DNA of 64,000 nt. It comes from UBA2020 sp964551435. Lineage in GTDB: Bacteria > Pseudomonadota > Alphaproteobacteria > Micavibrionales > UBA2020. Below are positions 44,500 to 52,321 of this stretch, one piece after another (position 1 is the stretch's first letter; each line of letters begins with the position of its first letter). The stretch is taken from positions 1-64,000 of the forward strand of contig CAZKBS010000007.1 in the NCBI GenBank assembly GCA_964551435.1, given 5' to 3'. The translations under genes were made by a program, and so were the position numbers. A model generated the notes under the pieces. That model saw only the letters and a program-made list of their open reading frames with translations, was not told the origin of the DNA and searched no databases.

Positions 44500-45063
44500 T
44501 TATCGTGTGCAGCGCGGATAGCGCGGGTCGTTCTCGGCAACGCGGGTCCATGTATCGCGTTCGCTGAAAATCGCTTTGGATGCGACAATCTGCATCTGGC
44601 TATCGCCAACGAGGGTGGCCTGCATGTTGACGGTGACGCCACGGCCACGCATTTCCAGCTTGCCTTCCCATTTGTTCGGCGCAACCTGATTGAACTGCAT
44701 GCGCGGTTTATAGTCGCAAAGCCCCAGAATATCGTCGCGTGTCGGGCGGAATGTCTTTTTGCTTTCCTGATCGCCGAAATAATCAAACGCGCGGCGGTCG
44801 TCGGGGTTGACCCAGTGCAAGGTGGCGCAGATGCCGGTTTCGGGGCAGGTGCGCAGGCGAATGACCGCATCCACAAGATTGGTTTTCCAAAGCGTCTCGG
44901 CGGGGCCGAGTGCGGGCGCGGGCGGCTGGGGCGCGGCATCCGGTGCGGCGGCGCTGTTGGCGTCCTGCGCGGCGGCGGATACGCCAAAGACAAGCAGCAA
45001 AGCCCCGGCGCGCTTGCGCAGCAAGGGACTGATGCTGTTGGTTTTACGCGGTGCTGCGGACAT
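44500..45063 (-). CDS. DUF2147 family secreted protein
   Basis: A 187-residue protein with a basic N-terminus, a hydrophobic segment (about 18-32, AGALLLVFGVSAAAQ) that acts as a signal peptide, a Pro/Ala linker and a C-terminal lipocalin-like domain. The domain has VIRLRTCPETGICATLHWV, FGDQESKKTF, GLCDYKPRMQFNQVAPNKWEG and RGRGVTVNMQATL, matching the DUF2147 pattern of a strand with two cysteines, then a W-x-G strand. Function of the family is unknown. It lies 22 bases upstream of the CobT-like gene on the same strand. Confidence 0.75.
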   Translation of the reverse strand: MSAAPRKTNSISPLLRKRAGALLLVFGVSAAAQDANSAAAPDAAPQPPAPALGPAETLWKTNLVDAVIRLRTCPETGICATLHWVNPDDRRAFDYFGDQESKKTFRPTRDDILGLCDYKPRMQFNQVAPNKWEGKLEMRGRGVTVNMQATLVGDSQMQIVASKAIFSERDTWTRVAENDPRYPRCTR

Positions 45064-45091
45064 TGGAAATCGCCTTTGTTCGGGAACGGAT

Positions 45092-45202
45092 AGAAAATAG
45101 AGGCCCAGTATATTTTAGCTCTGGAAATTGTCCCAGCCTGTTTGAATAACCTCTTGATTCGTCTTTAAAAGACACCAGTTCAACAAAAGCCAGAAAATAG
45201 AG
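45092..45202. repeat. 11-bp direct repeat upstream of the pilus operon
   Basis: AGAAAATAGAG occurs at 45092-45102 and again at 45192-45202, in the 287-base gap between the DUF2147 gene and pilB. The exact 100-base separation and position ahead of the operon suggest a possible regulatory pair, but chance in an AT-rich gap is not excluded. Confidence 0.35.
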
Positions 45203-45350
45203 ATTTATACTACCTTGTCAATTCCACAGCAGGCGGCAAAGACGTTAGAAAATTCATGCAGATATCTGGTTTTCATAATAAAAACAACATTTTATTGCGC
45301 CTTTGTTAACTATTCTGTGCCATGCTTTAGCTTGAGGAGGCAGGGAGACT

Positions 45351-47312
45351 TTGAAAATAGGATTCAGCAACAACACCGTGCAAGACAAGCCCGGCAAAGA
45401 CAAAAATGGCAAACCGCCAGTCGAGCCGTTCGATATGTCGCCAAATGACCTTTCGGGATTGAGCATGACGCCTGATGACAAAGACCTGGCCATCGCCAAG
45501 CCTGCGCTCGAGCTGGAAAAACCCGAGACGGACGGCGGTTCTGCCCCTGCGGCCATCAACCTCTCGACCGCGAACCTGCCTGCGGGCGGGGACGTTAAAA
45601 ACAAACGCATCGGTGATCGCCTGGTCGAACAGGGACTCATCACGCAAGACCAGCTGAAAGTCGCGCTCTACGAAAAGCAGAGATCCACACGTCTTATCGG
45701 TGAAATTCTTGTTGATATGGGCTTCATCAGCTCCGAAGTCCTGTCGTCCTTTCTCGCGGAATCGACAGGTCTTCAGCAGTTCGACCCTAAAAAAACGATG
45801 CTCGACCCTGCGGCGCTGGAGCTTATTACCAAAAAAGATGCCCTTAAATATCAAATGCTGCCTGTGACCATCGACAAGGCAAAGAACACGGCGGTCATGG
45901 CGATGGCCGACCCGTATGACGTCGTCGCGCTCGACAAGCTGAAACAGCTTTTGCCGCGCGGCTGCGCGATTACAACGCTGGTATGCCCGCCGGAAATTCT
46001 GGCCGACACCATTCACAAATCCTTCGGCGTCACTACGTCGATTGACGGTATTTTGAAAGAACTGGCGGGTGATGCCGCCTCCGCCAAAATCAACCTCGAA
46101 ACCCTCAGCGAGGACGAGGCCTACAGTCACCCGATTGTACGCCTTGTGAACGCGCTTGTGTTCGAGGCCGTAAAAATGGGTGCGTCGGACTTGCACTTCG
46201 AGCCGGAAGAAAGCTTCATCCGCCTGCGCTACCGCGTGGACGGTGACCTCGTGACCGTGCATACGCTGCACAAGGAATACTGGAACGGTATTGCCCAGCG
46301 TCTCAAAATCATGTCAGAGATGAACATCGCCGATAAACTGATGCCGCAGGACGGGCGCTTCAACCTCAACGTCGGCGGCCGCGAGGCTGACTTCCGTGTG
46401 TCGTCGTTGCCGACGGTGCATGGCGAAAACATCGTTCTGCGTGTTCTCGACAAAAGTGCGTCTATCGTGCCGCTCGACAAGCTCGGTTTCTCCGAACACA
46501 ACATGAAGCTCATCAAAAAATGCCAGGCGCGTCCCGAAGGCATCATCATCGTGACCGGCCCGACGGGTTCGGGTAAAACGACCACGCTGTATTCAATGCT
46601 GAACGCGGTGAACACGCCCGATGTGAACATCCAAACGCTGGAAGACCCGGTGGAATATTCCCTCGGCCTCATCCGCCAGACGCATGTGCGCGAAGGCGCG
46701 GGCCTCGGCTTCGGCGAGGGGATTAAGGCCCTGCTGCGTCAGGACCCGGACATCATCTTCATCGGTGAGGTGCGCGACAAGGTCACGGCTGAACAGGCGC
46801 TCAAGGCCGCCATGACCGGTCACCAGGTTTATACCTCGCTACACACCAACGACTGCTTCGGCGCCATCCCGCGTCTTGTGGATATGGGAATGCAGCCGGG
46901 GATGCTCGCGGGGGCGATTATCGCAACATTCGCGCAGCGACTTGTCAGAAAACTTTGCCCGAAATGCAAGGTGTCTAAACCGGCCACGCCCGAGGAATGC
47001 CAACTTCTGCGCGATGGCCCCGACGGCAAGCCGATTGACCCGAGCAATCCGCCGATGATTTTCCACCCGGGGGGCTGCCCCGAGTGCAATAACACCGGCT
47101 ACAAAGGCCGCGTCGCCTGTGTCGAGATTCTGTATTTTGACGAGGAGATGGATGATGTCGTGGCCTCGGGTTCACATAAGTCTGCGATGAAAAAGTTGGC
47201 CCACGCTAAAGGGTTCAAGTCGATGCTGGACGACGGTATTTTGAAAATATACGAAGGTACGACCACCCTTGAATCCGTGCGCCAGACGCTCAATTTCGCC
47301 GACCGCATGTAA
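45351..47312 (+). CDS. pilB: Type IV pilus / MSHA-type assembly ATPase with MshEN domain
   Basis: Cytoplasmic hexameric ATPase that drives pilin polymerisation. A TTG start at 45351 follows AGGAGG. After a polar 75-residue extension, the MshEN domain shows two tandem motifs, RIGDRLVEQGLITQDQLKVA then RLIGEILVDMGFISSEVLSS, the c-di-GMP-binding pattern known from MshE. The catalytic part has Walker A GPTGSGKTTTLYSM (about 403-416), Walker B QDPDIIFIGEVRD (about 464-476) and a four-Cys zinc finger (CPKC near 544; CPECNNTGYKGR near 576). The 653-residue length is large because of the N-terminal extension. First gene of the locus. Confidence 0.93.
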   Translation: MKIGFSNNTVQDKPGKDKNGKPPVEPFDMSPNDLSGLSMTPDDKDLAIAKPALELEKPETDGGSAPAAINLSTANLPAGGDVKNKRIGDRLVEQGLITQDQLKVALYEKQRSTRLIGEILVDMGFISSEVLSSFLAESTGLQQFDPKKTMLDPAALELITKKDALKYQMLPVTIDKAKNTAVMAMADPYDVVALDKLKQLLPRGCAITTLVCPPEILADTIHKSFGVTTSIDGILKELAGDAASAKINLETLSEDEAYSHPIVRLVNALVFEAVKMGASDLHFEPEESFIRLRYRVDGDLVTVHTLHKEYWNGIAQRLKIMSEMNIADKLMPQDGRFNLNVGGREADFRVSSLPTVHGENIVLRVLDKSASIVPLDKLGFSEHNMKLIKKCQARPEGIIIVTGPTGSGKTTTLYSMLNAVNTPDVNIQTLEDPVEYSLGLIRQTHVREGAGLGFGEGIKALLRQDPDIIFIGEVRDKVTAEQALKAAMTGHQVYTSLHTNDCFGAIPRLVDMGMQPGMLAGAIIATFAQRLVRKLCPKCKVSKPATPEECQLLRDGPDGKPIDPSNPPMIFHPGGCPECNNTGYKGRVACVEILYFDEEMDDVVASGSHKSAMKKLAHAKGFKSMLDDGILKIYEGTTTLESVRQTLNFADRM

Positions 47313-47370
47313 ACCGCCCCGTGGGCTGTTACAAGTACTTGGTTTCCTTTTATATTTGTTGTATCAGTAG

Positions 47371-47403
47371 AAAACACGCCTTGCATTCTGCGCGGCGTCT
47401 TTT
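47371..47403 (+). terminator. Possible attenuator between pilB and pilC
   Basis: AAAACACGCC (47371-47380) and GGCGTCTTTT (47394-47403) form a stem with one mismatch and a 13-base loop, ending in a short T-run. It could lower expression of distal genes relative to pilB. Confidence 0.4.
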
Positions 47404-47432
47404 CTAGTTCGGAATAGTTGGTTCAGGGACAC

Positions 47433-48647
47433 ATGCCGAAATACAGCTATAAGGCTATTAACGCAAAAGGACGCCCTGTGCGCGGGGTCGTCACGGCTGC
47501 CAATGAATCCGAGCTGTTCAATCGCTTGCAGGAAACCGGCATGAATTTGCTGGACTGCAAGGAAATGAACGAAAAGGTCGGCAAGCTTGCCGCGCTGACC
47601 GCCGCCAAAGTCAAAATCCGCGATCTCATTCAGATGTTCGTGCATCTGGAACAGCTGCAAAAAGCGGGTGTTCCGCTGCTGGATGCGCTTTCCGACGTGC
47701 GTGACACTGCTGAATCCACGCGCCTGCGCGACATCATGGGTGATGTTTACTCTGAGGTTTCCTCCGGCTCGTCGCTGTCGAACGCGCTCGCCAAGCACCC
47801 GATGATTTTTCAGCCGATTTTCATCTCTCTGCTGAATGCGGGCGAGGAAACCGGTAACCTCACCAATTCTTTCGCACAGGTGATCCGTCACCTGAAGTGG
47901 ACGGACGCGATGTCGGCCAAAATTAAAAAGGCCACGCGCTATCCGAAAATCCTGATCGTCGTCGTCGTCGGCGTTGTCGGTTTGATGATGGGCTATGTCG
48001 TACCGGAGGTTGTCGGCTTCCTGAAGAATATCGGCCAGGAACTGCCGGGGATTACGCTGGCGCTGATCTCGACCTCTGAATTCGTGGTGAATTACTGGGC
48101 GCATATCCTCGGGGTCATTATCGCCTTTATGGCTACCATGCGCATTGGCCGTGCCGTATCCGAAGGTTTCCGCTACCGCACCGACTATATCGCGCTGCAT
48201 CTGCCGGTGATGGGGCCGGTTATTCGCAAAATTTCTCTGTCGATGTTCTGCCAGACCTTCGCGGTTTTGTTCAGCAGCGGTCTTGAAATCCTCAAATGCC
48301 TTGATGCGGCGAAGAAAACCTCGACCAACCTTGTGATCACCGAGGCGCTGGAAAACGTGCGCACGCAGGTGCAGGAAGGCAGTCCCATTTCGCAAGCGCT
48401 CAACAATTCCGGCGAGTTTCCATCGCTGGTCGTGCGTATGATTAAAATCGGCGAGGAGTCGGGTAACCTGACCGGCGTTCTCGAACAGGTTGCCGAATTC
48501 TACGACAAGGACGTCAACGAAGCCGTCGACGGTATGATCGCGATGATCGAGCCGATGCTGACGGTTATTCTGGGCGGTATCATCATGTGGATCGCTGCGG
48601 CGGTCTTCGGCCCGGTCTATGACAGTTTCGGAAAGATGGGTGTCTGA
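47433..48647 (+). CDS. pilC: Type IV pilus / type II secretion platform protein PilC/GspF
   Basis: Inner-membrane platform that couples the ATPase to the growing pilus. The 404-residue protein begins MPKYSYKAINAKGRPVRGVV and shows the two GspF repeats: QMFVHLEQLQKAGVPLLDAL (about 67-86) with ISLLNAGEETGNLT (about 130-143), and SMFCQTFAVLFSSGLEILKC with MIKIGEESGNL (about 337-347). Three membrane helices lie at about 170-190, 220-242 and 370-392. The start is taken at 47433; an in-frame TTG 15 bases earlier is less likely. It is followed 2 bases later by the next gene. Confidence 0.93.
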   Translation: MPKYSYKAINAKGRPVRGVVTAANESELFNRLQETGMNLLDCKEMNEKVGKLAALTAAKVKIRDLIQMFVHLEQLQKAGVPLLDALSDVRDTAESTRLRDIMGDVYSEVSSGSSLSNALAKHPMIFQPIFISLLNAGEETGNLTNSFAQVIRHLKWTDAMSAKIKKATRYPKILIVVVVGVVGLMMGYVVPEVVGFLKNIGQELPGITLALISTSEFVVNYWAHILGVIIAFMATMRIGRAVSEGFRYRTDYIALHLPVMGPVIRKISLSMFCQTFAVLFSSGLEILKCLDAAKKTSTNLVITEALENVRTQVQEGSPISQALNNSGEFPSLVVRMIKIGEESGNLTGVLEQVAEFYDKDVNEAVDGMIAMIEPMLTVILGGIIMWIAAAVFGPVYDSFGKMGV

Positions 48648-48649
48648 CG

Positions 48650-50287
48650 ATGGTCGGTTTCAAAAGAGGACGTCGCGTGTTGATGGTTGGGGGCGAGGGG
48701 GTTACGCTTTACGCGCCCTCGTCGCGTCTTGGCATGGAACGCGAAACATCGATTTCGTGGGAAGTCCCGAATTTCGAAGACCAGCTTGCCGATATTCTGG
48801 CCGATAAAAGCGTGGGCCGTGCCGTTACGGTGCTTTTTGATGGCAACGACCAGACTTACCGCAAGGAAGACAATATCCCGAAGCTGTCACCCATCGACCG
48901 CCCGCGCTACGTGAAGCGTAAACTGGAACTGGCCTTTCCGGCCTATCCCATCCGCGCCTCGCTTGAAATCAAGCCGCCGAAGAAAAAATTCGGACGCGCC
49001 TCGGCCGCCGCCAAGGTTGCGCCGTCCTATCTCTTTGTTGCTCTGCCTGAAACCGAACAGATTGACCGCGTATCAAGCGCCATGACGGATGCCGGTGTCG
49101 CCATCGGCGGCTTTGGGCTTTTGCCGGTTGAATCGTCCGGATTGGTGTCCGAACTTGCGGAAAAAGTATTCGCGGGCAAGGGGCGGAAATCGCGCTGGGC
49201 GCTTCTTGTCGGGCAGCATGAAACCGGCGGCCTGCGTCAGGTTGTGGTCAAAGACGGCAACCTTGCGCTGACACGTCTGACGCCGACGTCCGATGCAGGG
49301 CCTAGCGGCCCGGGCTGGGTTGAAGATGCCGTGCGCGAATTCAAGGCGACAACAAATTACATTTCGCGTTTCGGTTATTCGCCCGAAGATGGCCTTGATG
49401 TTATTATCATTTGCGGCGATATCGAAAAGCAGTTTTTCAAGCCTTCCGAGATCGGTGTGCCGCATTTCCAGTGCCTCAACCTGAACGAGGCGATGCGCCA
49501 TATCGGCATCAAGGCGAGTGGCAACGAGAAAAACAACTATGCCGATGCGCTGCATGCCGCGTGGATCAGCAAAAACGGCCGCCTGAAGCTGCCGGTGCGC
49601 GTTCCCAGCCTGCACCGCGTCATGGCGCCGCGTCTTGCGGCGGGGGTTGGCAGCTTTATTTTGGCCTTGGGTGTTCTCGGCTTTACAGGCATGAGTGTCG
49701 AGTCTTATATCGGCTACAGTAAGACCCAGAGCGAAATTGCGCAAAAGCAAAATCAGAAAACGCTTCAGGAGCGCGAGTATGAACGCGAAACCGCAGAGTT
49801 CGACAAGCTGCCGATCCAGCCTGCCGTCGTTCGCTCAGCGATGGCTGTCAAAGACATGCTGGAGCAAAATACAGTCAATCTGGCGCCAATTATGGGCCGT
49901 TTGAAAACGGCGATGGGCGGCGATATCCATCTTGAGGAGCTGTCGTTTACGCACGAAGCTGGTGAGGCGCTTGCGGCCAATCCCAACGCCTCGCCGATGA
50001 TGCGTTTCGGTCTGGCTCAGCAGACAAACCCCCGTGGAACGGTGAAAATCAGCTTCTCCTTCGGCATGCCCGATAACACCCCGCTTGAACAAAAAGTCAA
50101 ACGTGCCGAGCAGCTGCTGGAAAGCCTCAAGGGGCAGTTCCCTGAATATAAAGTCAGCATTACTAGCCAGTTTGGCGGCTTTTCCCGCGAGGGCAGCCGT
50201 ACCGGCGGTGTGGGTGAGGTCGCGGGCGGCGGCGCCAGCAATGCAAAAGATCTTGCGCAGTTCCAGCTTGAAGGAGCGCCCTTCTGA
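48650..50287 (+). CDS. PilM-PilN-like fusion protein
   Basis: A 545-residue bitopic protein. Residues 1-310 look like a diverged actin-like PilM/GspL cytoplasmic domain: RRVLMVGGEGVTLYAP at the start, then IGGFGLLPVESSGLV and VIIICGDIEKQFF, the last typical of an actin-fold strand. A membrane helix (about 327-347) leads to a coiled coil and a periplasmic domain (about 390-545) with LEELSFTHEAG and KVSITSQFGGF, similar to PilN/GspL. One protein thus seems to do the work of PilM plus PilN, as GspL does. It starts 2 bases after pilC and overlaps the next start by 1 base. Confidence 0.7.
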   Translation: MVGFKRGRRVLMVGGEGVTLYAPSSRLGMERETSISWEVPNFEDQLADILADKSVGRAVTVLFDGNDQTYRKEDNIPKLSPIDRPRYVKRKLELAFPAYPIRASLEIKPPKKKFGRASAAAKVAPSYLFVALPETEQIDRVSSAMTDAGVAIGGFGLLPVESSGLVSELAEKVFAGKGRKSRWALLVGQHETGGLRQVVVKDGNLALTRLTPTSDAGPSGPGWVEDAVREFKATTNYISRFGYSPEDGLDVIIICGDIEKQFFKPSEIGVPHFQCLNLNEAMRHIGIKASGNEKNNYADALHAAWISKNGRLKLPVRVPSLHRVMAPRLAAGVGSFILALGVLGFTGMSVESYIGYSKTQSEIAQKQNQKTLQEREYERETAEFDKLPIQPAVVRSAMAVKDMLEQNTVNLAPIMGRLKTAMGGDIHLEELSFTHEAGEALAANPNASPMMRFGLAQQTNPRGTVKISFSFGMPDNTPLEQKVKRAEQLLESLKGQFPEYKVSITSQFGGFSREGSRTGGVGEVAGGGASNAKDLAQFQLEGAPF

Positions 50288-50940
50288 TGAAACTGATTGG
50301 TATCAAACGCACCCTGCTTCTGGCAGTCTTGCTGGCGATGAATCTTGCAATTGCCGGGCTGTTCTTTTTTGTGATCGAACCCATGCGCACGGGCGCGTCC
50401 GAGCAGCTGGCCGGTATCGAAAGCCAAATCTCCGGCTTGCAAAGTAAGATCCAGAACGTCAAACGCGAGCTGGAAGATTTCAACCGCAACCTGCCGAAAT
50501 TCGAAGAGCTGAAGACTGTCGGCTTTTTCAATTCACAGGATCGTTTTGATCTGATGCGTCATTTGGATGACGTGCGTATCAAAAGCAACCTGCCCGGGTT
50601 TCCCTTTGATGTCACGGAAATCAAAGAAGTTCCCAACAGCGATGCCGCGGCATCGCGCTCGCGCCTGATTATGAGTCGCATCAACATCAAAGAAGTTCCG
50701 GCGTTGGTCGATAACGACTTTTTCCAGTTCGTCGATGTGATGCGCCAGACATTTCCCGCACATGTGCGCCTGCAATCCTTTACGATTGCGCGCGTCAACC
50801 AGTTCGACGCCGAGCTTTTGAAACAGATCCGCACCAAACAGAAAAACTCCGCTATTTCGGCAAAGGTCGAATTCGACTGGCTGACAATCGTGCCGGCCGC
50901 GGATGACAAAAAACCGGCCAGCGGATGGGGGGGGCAGTAA
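50287..50940 (+). CDS. PilO-like pilus alignment protein
   Basis: A 217-residue bitopic protein with a membrane helix at about 9-31, a coiled coil at about 38-72 (IESQISGLQSKIQNVKRELE) and a periplasmic domain. This is the PilO/GspM layout, and its place right after the PilM-PilN-like gene (1-base overlap, TGATG) fits. Sequence similarity alone is weak. The product would form, with the preceding and following proteins, the periplasmic bridge between platform and secretin. Confidence 0.65.
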   Translation: MKLIGIKRTLLLAVLLAMNLAIAGLFFFVIEPMRTGASEQLAGIESQISGLQSKIQNVKRELEDFNRNLPKFEELKTVGFFNSQDRFDLMRHLDDVRIKSNLPGFPFDVTEIKEVPNSDAAASRSRLIMSRINIKEVPALVDNDFFQFVDVMRQTFPAHVRLQSFTIARVNQFDAELLKQIRTKQKNSAISAKVEFDWLTIVPAADDKKPASGWGGQ

Positions 50941-50942
50941 CC

Positions 50943-51542
50943 ATGGGTGCACGCATCACTGTCCTTTTGATTTGCGCGGCTATGGGGGGGGCATCTGCCG
51001 CTTTGGCGCAGGCGCCCGCAGCTCCTGATGCTGCCGTCGCTGCGTCAGCAACGCCTGCAGTTGATCCGACTGTAGAGGCCGCTGCAAAGGCCGCCGCCGA
51101 GGCTGCGGCTAAGGCTGCGGAAGAAGCGCGCGTGGCAGAGCTGAACAAGCCTTTTCGAGATACTGTTTTGTTCACGCCAGCCGAAGTGACGGCGGTGCGC
51201 GAAGCCGCAGCAGGCCGCCGTACCAACGAAAAATTTCTTGATGCCGACAAGGTAGAACTTATTCCTATTGATCGCAAAATCAAGCTGTCGGGGATTTACT
51301 ACAAGAATGACAGTACGTGGATTGTCTGGATGAACGGTTACAAGCTGCATCCGCGTTATTTGTTGCCCGAAATTCACAAGATTCAGGTTAAGCAGGACGA
51401 GGTCTATCTGGAATGGTACGACATCGGCCTTAACAACGTCATTAAACTGAAAATGCGCCCGCACCAGATTTACGATATCGTCACAGGTATTCTCTATAAC
51501 GATACCGCCGGTGGGATAGCGCCGGATACGGGGGGCAGATGA
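50943..51542 (+). CDS. PilP/MshK-like periplasmic protein
   Basis: A 199-residue secreted protein. The start at 50943 (MGARITVLLICAAMGG) gives a signal peptide ending near AALAQ (about 22). An Ala/Glu helix (about 25-65, EAAAKAAAEAAAKAAEEA) is followed by a compact domain with IKLSGIYYKNDSTWIVWMNG and VKQDEVYLEWYDIG, the strand pattern seen in PilP/GspC HR domains. By position it would be the MshK/PilP partner of the secretin. The start lies 2 bases after the previous stop; the stop overlaps the ABC ATPase start (ATGA). Confidence 0.6.
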   Translation: MGARITVLLICAAMGGASAALAQAPAAPDAAVAASATPAVDPTVEAAAKAAAEAAAKAAEEARVAELNKPFRDTVLFTPAEVTAVREAAAGRRTNEKFLDADKVELIPIDRKIKLSGIYYKNDSTWIVWMNGYKLHPRYLLPEIHKIQVKQDEVYLEWYDIGLNNVIKLKMRPHQIYDIVTGILYNDTAGGIAPDTGGR

Positions 51543-52321
51543 CGTCATTTTCGACCGCAGCATCGCCGCAGTCTGCGGCATTTTCCGATACGGCCATTCG
51601 TATCGACGGTATTGCCGCCGATTACGGTCATGGCCGCGTGATTGAAAATATTTCTTTCGATGTCAAGGCGGGAGAAACTTTCGGCCTTATCGGCCTGAAC
51701 GGCGCGGGCAAGACGACACTGATTAAAATTCTGCTCGGGCTCATGGATTCGGCGGCCGGCAACGTCGAGATTTTCGGAAAGAAAATCCTCGACCCGCAGG
51801 CAAAATCGCGCATTGCCTACCTGCCGGAAAAGTTTGAGCCGCCGCCGTTCCTCTCCGGTCTTGAATTTGTGAAATTTTCGCTCCAGCTTTATGGCCGTCC
51901 TTATGATAAGGATGCTGTTCTGGCCGCCGCGGACCGCGTGGCGCTGGTGCGTCATGCGATGACCCGCCGCGTCAATACCTATTCCAAGGGGATGCGCCAG
52001 AAAACGGGCCTTATCGGCACATGGATGACCGAGTGTCCGCTGCTGATCCTCGACGAGCCGATGAGCGGCCTTGACCCGCGTGCCCGCGTTCTGGTGAAAG
52101 AAGAAATCATGCGCTGCCGTGCGCGCGGGATGACGGTGTTCTTGAGCTCCCATATCCTGTCCGATATGGACGAGCTGTGCGACCGCGTTGCCGTTTTGCA
52201 TGACGGCGCTATTCAATTTGTCGGCACGCCCGCCGCGCTTCGCGAACAGACGGAGCAGGCATATCTGGAGCGTGCCTTTCTCAAGCTTATCGAAGGATCG
52301 AAAAGGGTTTACGAATCATGA
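51539..52321 (+). CDS. ABC transporter ATPase embedded in pilus operon
   Basis: A 260-residue ABC ATPase with Walker A GLNGAGKTT (about 55-63), signature YSKGMRQKTGL (non-canonical; YSKGM in place of LSGGQ, typical of CcmA/ABC-2-type ATPases), Walker B LLILDEPMSGLDP (about 177-189) and switch histidine SSHIL. It overlaps the PilP-like stop and the TPR-protein start by 4 bases each, so it is translated as part of the pilus operon. Its likely membrane partner lies at 59243-60064. In MSHA loci an AAA ATPase (MshM) is expected here; this is a different ATPase class. Confidence 0.9.
   Translation: MTSFSTAASPQSAAFSDTAIRIDGIAADYGHGRVIENISFDVKAGETFGLIGLNGAGKTTLIKILLGLMDSAAGNVEIFGKKILDPQAKSRIAYLPEKFEPPPFLSGLEFVKFSLQLYGRPYDKDAVLAAADRVALVRHAMTRRVNTYSKGMRQKTGLIGTWMTECPLLILDEPMSGLDPRARVLVKEEIMRCRARGMTVFLSSHILSDMDELCDRVAVLHDGAIQFVGTPAALREQTEQAYLERAFLKLIEGSKRVYES

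Noticed and set aside
45064..45350. Sigma-54 promoter in front of the pilus operon
   Set aside because: I looked for a GG-N10-GC type -24/-12 element, because pilin genes often use it, but found none with correct spacing.
45215..45448. A short open frame overlapping the start of pilB
   Set aside because: It runs out of frame into pilB and lacks a ribosome binding site.
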